From positions 3,987,501-4,051,500 of the forward strand of contig NZ_CP157005.1 in NCBI RefSeq assembly GCF_039904985.1: 64,000 bases of DNA. Direction: 5' to 3'. The notes beneath the pieces are model-generated. The model was not told the origin of the DNA, did not search any database, and was given only the letters and a program-made list of their open reading frames with translations. This stretch comes from Methylomonas sp. AM2-LC (GTDB taxonomy: Bacteria > Pseudomonadota > Gammaproteobacteria > Methylococcales > Methylomonadaceae). Shown piece after piece: positions 58,112 through 64,000 of the stretch; the stretch's first letter is position 1, and each line of letters starts with the position of its first letter. The position numbers were made by a program, and so were the translations under genes.

Positions 58112-58306
58112 ATGAATCGCGAAACGATAACTAGAGTTGAAGTTCTCAATACAGGGGAGTTACTTCTTGGACTAGAAGGACAAGGAAGATCCTTATACCA
58201 ATATGTGTACCGCGAAGCCTCTGGGGTTTATTGGGACGAAAATAGAAATGGCTTTAAATCCTCCCCAATGAAGGAATGGTCTTGTTCTCATTGGTTCAAA
58301 AAATAG
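58112..58306 (+). CDS. Small orphan protein
   Basis: A 64-residue protein starting MNRETITRVEVLN; ATG 58112 is chosen over an in-frame upstream start because that part lies in repeat sequence. The pattern ELLLGLEGQGRSLYQYVYRE, then SGVYWDENRNGFKSSP and KEWSCSHWFKK, is dense in aromatic and charged residues and looks like a real folded protein. No function known. The gene has repeats in front and a long empty stretch behind, suggesting an acquired single gene. Confidence 0.6.
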   Translation: MNRETITRVEVLNTGELLLGLEGQGRSLYQYVYREASGVYWDENRNGFKSSPMKEWSCSHWFKK

Positions 58307-58810
58307 TTTGCGTTGTACGTTCTGAATTAGATGTTGAGTTAATGATTGGTAACAATATCGTTTGGCTCAATATCTTCGAACAAGAAAAAACAAAAACTCA
58401 ATTTAGTAACACTAACTAGCACGCTGGATGAAGTAAACAACGTGCGCAGCATCATTCGAGATCGGTGCGGTTCGTAAACTCACCACATACTAAGGCTGAC
58501 CGAACTTTGCCAGCCATAGTCCAACGTCTTTCTGACTATTAAGTACATTTTCATTCACACCCCGGTAACATTCAAAGAGTATGTTAGTTGCGTTAGATAT
58601 TTATCTAACAACAGTGACGAGGTTAACAACAATGGTAGGTACTTATGTGCAGTACATGACCATAGCACGAGACCTCACCAACACTGTTTAGGGAAGTAAA
58701 GGTATTCGCAAGAAGAGGAGGGAGTCTAAATCCCTCATGTTTTACCAGAAGTTCGACCAAGCGATTTCAAACATTTGTAAACATATTAACTCTTACGAAA
58801 GGAAAAAACC
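58307..58810. other. Intergenic region before the sorted exported protein
   Basis: About 500 bases with no supported gene or RNA. The last 12 bases contain GAAAGG, the ribosome site for ATG 58811. Composition rises in G+C near 58430-58560 compared with its surroundings. Confidence 0.5.
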
Positions 58811-59503
58811 ATGACCAAATCAACGCTTCAACTGAAAATACTCGCAGGCTTTCTGCTTGCTTTCGCCGGTAATGCATCCGCTGCTATCTACACCAATGAG
58901 CCAAGTGGCGCGAACACCGGTTTGCCGTTTGCTTCCTTTGGTAATGCGGCAAATCCGAGCAGCGACTCGCCAGATGTAGGCGAAGTATTCTCCCTAACAT
59001 CGGCCGCTACGCTGTCATCTTTCAGCTTCTATGCGGTTGGTAACACGACGGCGTCCCTGCAGCTGAATGTGGCCCAATGGAACCCTGGCACGAACGCCAA
59101 GAATCAGACAACCAATTTGGTCGGACCGACCCTAGTCACGAGCGCTACGGCCGTCGAAACCTTTAATTCAACAGGGGGCTTCACCACCGTTGAGTTCGAC
59201 AACTTGGGACTTAGTCTAAATGCCAATACTAAGTACATAGCTTACCTAACCAGCAGCGACTCGAGCGTGACCGGCATTCAGCTATCACGCACCCAGACAA
59301 CGCAAGACACTTCAGGCTTTGGCATAGGCAACGCTTACCTCAGCAACGTTCCTGGCAACGGCTGGCAGCTCCCATTCAACGGTAACGGTTTCCTAAGCCT
59401 ACAATACACAGCCACAGTGACTACAGTACCCGTGCCGAGTGCAGTATGGCTTTTCGGCCCGGCAATATTAGGGTTCTTTAGCCTTACTCGTCGTAAAGTT
59501 TGA
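58811..59503 (+). CDS. Exported protein with PEP-CTERM-like sorting tail
   Basis: 230 residues, ATG preceded by AAAGGAAAAA. Signal peptide LKILAGFLLAFAGNASA-AIY. The mature domain is low in charge, Thr/Ser/Asn-rich and beta-type (SFSFYAVGNTTASLQLNVAQ, FDNLGLSLNANTKYIAYLTS), resembling choice-of-anchor domains. The tail VPVPSAVWLFGPAILGFFSL then TRRK is an exosortase signal. It should be exported and cleaved at the outer envelope. G+C and codon use are higher than neighbours, hinting at transfer. A strong terminator follows. Confidence 0.88.
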   Translation: MTKSTLQLKILAGFLLAFAGNASAAIYTNEPSGANTGLPFASFGNAANPSSDSPDVGEVFSLTSAATLSSFSFYAVGNTTASLQLNVAQWNPGTNAKNQTTNLVGPTLVTSATAVETFNSTGGFTTVEFDNLGLSLNANTKYIAYLTSSDSSVTGIQLSRTQTTQDTSGFGIGNAYLSNVPGNGWQLPFNGNGFLSLQYTATVTTVPVPSAVWLFGPAILGFFSLTRRKV

Positions 59504-59536
59504 CAGCAAAAAGCGTTCATTAAAATTGACCACATT

Positions 59537-59568
59537 AAAAGTCTCCTCTTTATGAGGTGACTTTTTTT
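59537..59568 (+). terminator. Rho-independent terminator
   Basis: AAAAGTCTCCTC-TTTAT-GAGGTGACTTTTTTT, a stable stem followed by seven T, 34 bases after the exported protein's stop. Confidence 0.88.
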
Positions 59569-59613
59569 CAATTTTAACTCGATAAGGTGAGCCAACTTCT
59601 GATGACAGGATAT

Positions 59614-59686
59614 TGCCGACGTAAGGAGGTGCATCGTTCGCATTACTTGCCTATGTACTCGATAGATGCGCTTCCTTACGTCGGCA
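59614..59686. repeat. 73-base inverted repeat
   Basis: Arms TGCCGACGTAAGGAGGTGCATC and GATGCGCTTCCTTACGTCGGCA match at 19 of 22 positions around a 29-base loop. No gene inside. Possibly a mobile palindromic element or an additional hairpin after the exported protein gene. Confidence 0.75.
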
Positions 59687-59920
59687 GCATACTATAGGCT
59701 CGTCATTAATTAAAAAACTAGAACTATTCAGCTAGCTTGTCAAAAAGCTAAAATGCAGCTGATAACCTTGGTTTTGATGCCGGATATTAGACAATAAACT
59801 AGCTTAACGCCCAAAGAATATAAATAAATAAATAAAGCCAATTACTACAATTGACAAAATTTACCAGCCATTGCCTGATTGAGTTTGGACTTTTACTCTT
59901 AAATACTTACATAATTTCAA
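59687..59920. other. Short AT-rich spacer
   Basis: Separates the repeat from the end of rimI. A GCTAGC palindrome and an (AAAT)n stretch near 59820; nothing else. Confidence 0.4.
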
Positions 59921-60475
59921 CTACAACATAGGCACCAAATCCAACACAAACATAATGGCATCTTCTTTGCCATCTTTAGCTGGATAATAGTCTTTACGCA
60001 CACCTATTTCTCTAAAACCGGTTTTTTTGTATAAATCAATTGCGCCAGGATTACTGGGGCGAACTTCAAGAAACAGCTGTTCAGCACGAGGACGTGCGTA
60101 TTCAATCAGATAATCCAGCATTTTTTGACCAGCTCCTTGGCGTTTAAAATTTGGACTAACACTGATATTCATAATGTGCGATTCACCGGCCGCCACTGAA
60201 ATGATGCAATAGCCAACAATCACATCGCCAGGTGCTTCGCAAACCCAATTGGTGTAGGTCATCGTGCGTAAACAGTCTTTGAATATACCTTCTGGCCAGG
60301 GAAACTCGTAATTAAGCGATTCTATCTCCAGAACAGCAGGTAAATCGCTGTAATCCATTTTACGCAACCTCAACAGGTCTTTTATGGAAACTGAATCAGG
60401 GAACACTTTGGCGTAAAACTCCCGATCTGCATCATATACAACAAAATTCTTTACTTTATTGAGTAATTTCCACAT
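59921..60475 (-). CDS. rimI: Ribosomal protein S18 alanine N-acetyltransferase (RimI-like)
   Basis: A 184-residue GNAT enzyme from ATG 60475 (a longer frame would run into udg). The GNAT core spans about 45-180: DLPAVLEIESLNYEFPWPEG, acetyl-CoA loop VSPNFKRQGAGQKMLDYLIE and FLEVRPSNPGAIDLYKKTGF; C-terminal MFVLDLV. The first 40 residues (LNKVKNFVVYDADREFYAKV) are an extension not found in typical RimI (about 150 residues). It overlaps nothing and follows udg within two bases, so the two are coupled. Confidence 0.9.
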   Translation of the reverse strand: MWKLLNKVKNFVVYDADREFYAKVFPDSVSIKDLLRLRKMDYSDLPAVLEIESLNYEFPWPEGIFKDCLRTMTYTNWVCEAPGDVIVGYCIISVAAGESHIMNISVSPNFKRQGAGQKMLDYLIEYARPRAEQLFLEVRPSNPGAIDLYKKTGFREIGVRKDYYPAKDGKEDAIMFVLDLVPML

Positions 60476-60476
60476 A

Positions 60477-61277
60477 TTATTTTTCGAGTTCTTTATAGAC
60501 TGACAGTGCAAACTGCAAATCTTCCCAGGCTTTAGCTTTTTCTAATAAGCTTCTTAACAGATAAGCGGGATGAGGTATGACAATTAGCGGGATATTATGC
60601 AATTGATGACGAATACCACGCAAGCTTGATAGCGTTTGTTTGCTATTCAGCAAGTTTTGCGCAGCAATCCTGCCGACGGCTAAAATAAGTTTGGGTTGCA
60701 ACAAAATAATTTGTTGCTGTAAGAATGCATGACAAGCTTGCACTTCTGTAGGTAATGGATCTCGATTATTGGGCGGTCTACATTTAAGCATATTGGCAAT
60801 ATAGACTTCTTCCCGACGCAAACCGATAGCTCTTAACATTTCGGTTAACAACTGCCCTGCTTTCCCTACAAAAGGTTCACCTTGTAAATCTTCATTTTGT
60901 CCGGGGGCTTCGCCAATCAGCATCCAATCGGCATGCCGATTACCCACCCCAAATACCGTTTGTGTGCGCGTTTCGCACAGCGAACATTGCTGACAGGCAG
61001 CCACTTGCTGTTGTAAGGTTTGCCAATCATTATTAAACGACAGCGTATCATGCGGTACTGACCTAGCATTAAAATGATTACCAACTAGATCAATATGTTC
61101 GGCCTGAATAGCTAGCTGATCAACGGATTGCAAATAATCAACATCCTGACTAACTGGATTTTGCAATGCCTCCGATTGCATAGCCTCTGCTTCTGAGGCT
61201 ATGGGCCTCTGTCTGGGTACCCAGATAGTAATGCCCATAGCCTCAAGATAGTGTAATCGAGTTGCGTTATCCATCAA
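60477..61277 (-). CDS. Uracil-DNA glycosylase, family 4
   Basis: A 266-residue Fe-S uracil-DNA glycosylase that removes uracil from DNA. The iron-sulfur ligands lie in ACQQCSLCETRTQTVFGVGN and NMLKCRPPNNRDPLP; active-site motifs GEAPGQNEDLQGEPFVGKAG and VIPHPAYLLRS. The N-terminal 90 residues are a variable Ala/Gln/Ser-rich segment beginning RLHYLEAMGITIWVPR. Lies between leuA and rimI in a tight operon. Confidence 0.93.
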   Translation of the reverse strand: MMDNATRLHYLEAMGITIWVPRQRPIASEAEAMQSEALQNPVSQDVDYLQSVDQLAIQAEHIDLVGNHFNARSVPHDTLSFNNDWQTLQQQVAACQQCSLCETRTQTVFGVGNRHADWMLIGEAPGQNEDLQGEPFVGKAGQLLTEMLRAIGLRREEVYIANMLKCRPPNNRDPLPTEVQACHAFLQQQIILLQPKLILAVGRIAAQNLLNSKQTLSSLRGIRHQLHNIPLIVIPHPAYLLRSLLEKAKAWEDLQFALSVYKELEK

Positions 61278-61287
61278 TCATTACAAT

Positions 61288-62832
61288 TTAAACATCACTT
61301 TTCTGTGGATGTCTTCTTTGCTCTGGGCTCTGTAACTTATTGACCGCATTAATATAGGCTTTTGCAGAGGCTATAACAATATCGGTATCCGCACCAGAAC
61401 CATTCACAATTCGCCCGGCTTTTTCTAGTCTTACTGTCACTTCACCTTGGGCATCGGTACCCGTGGTAATATTATTCACTGAATAAAGTGACAGCGTAGC
61501 ATCCGTTTTTACCAAACTTTCGATTGCTTTCAAGCTGGCATCCACAACACCACCACCCTGAGCATTGCCAGTCATCTCTTTGCCATCTACACGGATAGTC
61601 ACGGTTGAATGAGGCGTTTCGCCGGTCTCTGAACATGCTTTCAGGCTTAACAATTTAATGTGTTCGTCTTCCGCTTCAAAGCCTTTTTCAGAAATCAAGG
61701 CTTGTAAATCTTCATCAAATATATCGTGCTTTTTGTCTGCTAATTGCTTAAAACGGAAAAAGGCATCGTTCAGATCCGTTTCGCTATTAAATTCGCCACC
61801 CAATTCTATCATTCGGGTTTTAAAAGCATTTCGTCCTGAATGCTTACCCAGTACCATGCGGTTTGTTGACCAACCAACATCTTCGGCACGCATAATTTCG
61901 TAGGTTTCACGGCTTTTTAAAACACCATCCTGATGAATACCCGATTCATGGGCAAAGGCATTGGCCCCCACAATTGCTTTATTAGGCTGCACAGGAAAAC
62001 CAGTGATTGATGAAACCAGTTTGGAACAGGTAACAATTTCGCGAGTATCCAGAGTAGTAATACAAGGGAAGAAATCCTGACGCGTACGAACGGCCATAAC
62101 CACTTCTTCCAAAGAGGCATTACCTGCTCTCTCGCCCAAACCATTGATGGTACATTCTACTTGCCGCGCACCATTCATAACCGCAGACAGTGAATTAGCC
62201 ACGGCCAAGCCCAAATCGTTATGACAATGCACCGAGAAAATCGCTTTATGCGCATTGGGAATACGTTGCATCAAGTTGGCGATAGTGGCTCCAAATTGCT
62301 GAGGCATACTATAGCCCACCGTATCAGGTATATTTAAAGTGGTAGCACCTGCATCAATAACGGCTTCCAGAATTCTGCACAAAAAATCTTCCTCCGAACG
62401 GCCGGCATCTTCTGGAGAAAACTCAACATTGTCGGTATATTGGCGGGCACGTTTCACCGCGCGTACTGCATACTCTATAACCTGCTCTGGCGACATCTGC
62501 AATTTCATTTGCATATGAATAGGCGATGTTGCAATAAAAGTATGAATACGCGCGCTCTTTGCGCCCTTTAAAGCCTCGCCAGCCCGATCTATATCTTTAT
62601 CTAATGCTCGCGCCAAACCGCACACAGTGCTGTCTTTAATGTTATCAGCCACTGCCTGAACGGATTCAAAGTCGCCTTGGCTGGCTGCAGGAAAACCGGC
62701 TTCTATAACGTCAACTTTTAAACGTTCCAGCGCCTTGGCTATACGTACTTTTTCGTCACGCGTCATTGACGCACCGGGACTTTGCTCGCCATCACGCAAA
62801 GTGGTATCAAATATAATCAATTTATCTTTCAT
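61288..62832 (-). CDS. leuA: 2-isopropylmalate synthase
   Basis: A 514-residue enzyme for the first committed step of leucine synthesis, condensing acetyl-CoA and 2-oxoisovalerate. ATG 62832 ([20 protein letters not shown]) has GGAG six bases upstream; a longer frame starts upstream. Catalytic barrel motifs: [50 protein letters not shown] (HCHND metal site), and [15 protein letters not shown]. The C-terminal regulatory domain (about 390-500, [20 protein letters not shown]) binds leucine. A leucine-rich leader ORF precedes it. Confidence 0.97.
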   Translation of the reverse strand: MKDKLIIFDTTLRDGEQSPGASMTRDEKVRIAKALERLKVDVIEAGFPAASQGDFESVQAVADNIKDSTVCGLARALDKDIDRAGEALKGAKSARIHTFIATSPIHMQMKLQMSPEQVIEYAVRAVKRARQYTDNVEFSPEDAGRSEEDFLCRILEAVIDAGATTLNIPDTVGYSMPQQFGATIANLMQRIPNAHKAIFSVHCHNDLGLAVANSLSAVMNGARQVECTINGLGERAGNASLEEVVMAVRTRQDFFPCITTLDTREIVTCSKLVSSITGFPVQPNKAIVGANAFAHESGIHQDGVLKSRETYEIMRAEDVGWSTNRMVLGKHSGRNAFKTRMIELGGEFNSETDLNDAFFRFKQLADKKHDIFDEDLQALISEKGFEAEDEHIKLLSLKACSETGETPHSTVTIRVDGKEMTGNAQGGGVVDASLKAIESLVKTDATLSLYSVNNITTGTDAQGEVTVRLEKAGRIVNGSGADTDIVIASAKAYINAVNKLQSPEQRRHPQKSDV

Positions 62833-62898
62833 GATAACTCCGTTCATGAAATAGTCAGCTTTTAAAAGCCGGGGATACAAAAAAGGTGTTTTGGTTAA

Positions 62899-63015
62899 CT
62901 AAGATAGATTAAATGCCCGACAGGGCAGGAATCTAAGAGATAAGACAAGTAGCATTCTGCCAGAGAAAGGCATAAGAATTAAGCGGGCGGATGCAATAGA
63001 AGTCCTGATATTCAT
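62899..63015 (-). CDS. Putative leuA leader peptide (attenuation)
   Basis: A 38-codon ORF upstream of leuA, with eight Leu codons (TTA, CTT, CTA, CTT, TTA, CTT, CTG, CTA), several close together in MLLVLSLRFLPC. The end overlaps a GCCC-TGTC-GGGC hairpin (62914-62927). Stalling at Leu codons when leucine is scarce would affect this hairpin, as in classic attenuation. No clear Shine-Dalgarno. The start ATG is the one at 63015. The peptide itself is probably not functional. Confidence 0.55.
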   Translation of the reverse strand: MNIRTSIASARLILMPFSGRMLLVLSLRFLPCRAFNLS

Positions 63016-63023
63016 AGCTTATA

Positions 63024-63038
63024 ACTATACTGTATAGT
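63024..63038. promoter_or_regulatory. Palindrome at the leuA promoter
   Basis: Perfect 7-1-7 palindrome ACTATAC-T-GTATAGT just before the leader ORF. On the minus strand it contains TATAGT, a possible -10 element. A repressor or activator dimer might bind here. Confidence 0.4.
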
Positions 63039-63274
63039 GCGCAAAGGCTCAAGTATCCGAATGAGAATTTTATACATTTAGCAGATTGACACCCACTTTT
63101 TATCGCTTATAGGCAACCAGCATGCAGCCTAAGCAGGCCTAATTTTCTGGCAATTGATGCTCAAAAAGCAATTTTTTTTCACACTAACAGGATAAGAACA
63201 GCAGCTGTAATGCAGTTGTCACAAATGCAGATGAGAATATACTCATCTACAGAACTATTTTTGTAAACGTGCTT
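63039..63274. other. Intergenic region between leuA leader and the phosphoesterase gene
   Basis: 236 bases, divergent promoters presumed. No gene or RNA recognised. Confidence 0.4.
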
Positions 63275-64000
63275 ATGACGACCAACCACTATAAAACAAT
63301 TTGGATTTCTGACTTGCATATAGGTTCTACGCAGTGTCAGGCCGATACTTTGCTCGATTTCTTAAAGCATAATGAGAGTGAAAAACTCTATCTGGTTGGT
63401 GATATCATCGATTTTTGGGCATTGTCCAAAAAAATGTATTGGCCACCTGACCATAACACCATTATTCAAAAATTCTTGCGCAAAGCCAGACATGGCACTC
63501 AAATTATTTATGTACCTGGCAATCATGATGAAAATGTCAGGGAGTATGACAATTATGTATTCGGCGATATTGTCGTTAAAAACTCAGATATTCATACCAC
63601 CTTATTGGGTAAACGCTTTCTGATTGTACATGGCGACGAATATGACACCATAGCCACGCATTATCAGTGGCTGGCAAAAGTTGGTAGCGTAGGCTATGAC
63701 TTGCTAATAGATATCAATAGGTTTCTACGCTTCTTCCGAAATATAATCGGCATGCCTTCAAACTTTTCTTTGGCCGCCTATGTAAAATACAAAGTCAAAA
63801 ATGTGGTGCAATTTATTTCTGATTATGAAATCAGCATAGTAAACACTTTAAAAAATGGTAATTTGGATGGTGTCATTTGTGGTCATATCCATCACGCCGA
63901 AATGAAAGATATTGGTGGCTTTTTATATATTAATACGGGTGATTTTGTAGAAAGTTGCACCGCAATTGTAGAACATCATGACGGTAACCTGGAGTTAATC
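63275..64000 (+). CDS. LpxH-like metallophosphoesterase (truncated by window end)
   Basis: The first 242 residues of a calcineurin-type phosphoesterase of the UDP-2,3-diacylglucosamine diphosphatase (LpxH) group. Metal-ligand motifs are complete: WISDLHIGS, LVGDIIDFWAL, PGNHDEN, VHGDEYD and GHIHHAEM. The regular LpxH cleaves UDP-diacylglucosamine in lipid A synthesis; long relatives occur near glycosyltransferases and may act on other substrates. Start ATG 63275 lacks a strong ribosome site. Continues beyond position 64000. Confidence 0.9.
   Translation, partial: MTTNHYKTIWISDLHIGSTQCQADTLLDFLKHNESEKLYLVGDIIDFWALSKKMYWPPDHNTIIQKFLRKARHGTQIIYVPGNHDENVREYDNYVFGDIVVKNSDIHTTLLGKRFLIVHGDEYDTIATHYQWLAKVGSVGYDLLIDINRFLRFFRNIIGMPSNFSLAAYVKYKVKNVVQFISDYEISIVNTLKNGNLDGVICGHIHHAEMKDIGGFLYINTGDFVESCTAIVEHHDGNLELI

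Noticed and set aside
1..64000. tRNA, rRNA, CRISPR-Cas, toxin-antitoxin or prophage genes
   Set aside because: No sequence with the corresponding hallmarks was found on reading both strands, although short RNA genes could be missed by eye.

Overview
The window looks like a chromosomal segment of a gammaproteobacterium with moderate G+C and AT-rich spacers. The gene orders hslV-hslU-DUF971-ubiE-ubiJ-ubiB, nrdR-ribD-ribE-ribB(A)-ribH-nusB-thiL-pgpA and sucA-sucB are typical of Gammaproteobacteria. Three exosortase-linked proteins (two with C-terminal sorting tails, one of the TIGR04073 type), twin DUF4266/DUF3570 modules and two large SPINDLY-type O-GlcNAc transferases suggest a type I methanotroph (Methylococcales). 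That placement is inference: no methane oxidation gene is present, and there is no rRNA or tRNA.

Layout. 1-7000: tandem duplication of a lipoprotein (DUF4266) plus outer-membrane beta-barrel (DUF3570) module; the copy at the window edge is frameshifted in a G9 run. An FKBP-type isomerase lies upstream. 7100-8850: two exported proteins. 9100-14870: two paralogous TPR-OGT glycosyltransferases embedded in palindromic repeats. 14870-19750: pyruvate:ferredoxin oxidoreductase and a dihydroorotate-dehydrogenase-like partner behind a likely FNR-type promoter. 20100-25100: sorted exported protein, diguanylate cyclase, lipoprotein, methyltransferase, TcdA. 25200-32640: riboflavin, NusB, thiamine and phospholipid cluster, then a polyphosphate:AMP phosphotransferase. 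33100-39520: small membrane protein, Tex, TIGR04073 protein, a protein with an unusual repeated motif, and a LexA operon with three GTTC-N7-GTTC boxes and an unannotated 50-residue membrane protein. 39870-43690: an OlsF-like lipid acyltransferase, an M14-like peptidase, an alpha/beta hydrolase, and an H-NS-type protein. 43745-46196: a DUF2914 gene split by an intact IS66-family element with perfect 8-bp target duplication. 46340-50380: 2-oxoglutarate dehydrogenase E1 and E2. 50770-57850: MBL hydrolase, HslVU protease and the ubiquinone block. 58110-59500: small orphan protein and a sorted exported protein of different composition. 59920-62840: leuA-udg-rimI preceded by a leucine-rich leader peptide. 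From 63275: an LpxH-like phosphoesterase running off the end.

The most notable items are the LexA boxes of alphaproteobacterial type with a co-transcribed small membrane protein, the G9-tract frameshift in one of two duplicated barrel genes, the reconstructable IS66 insertion, the FNR-type promoter at the PFOR operon, a degenerate RibA domain (RibBX type), and the leuA leader peptide. No clearly new defence or biosynthetic system was found.
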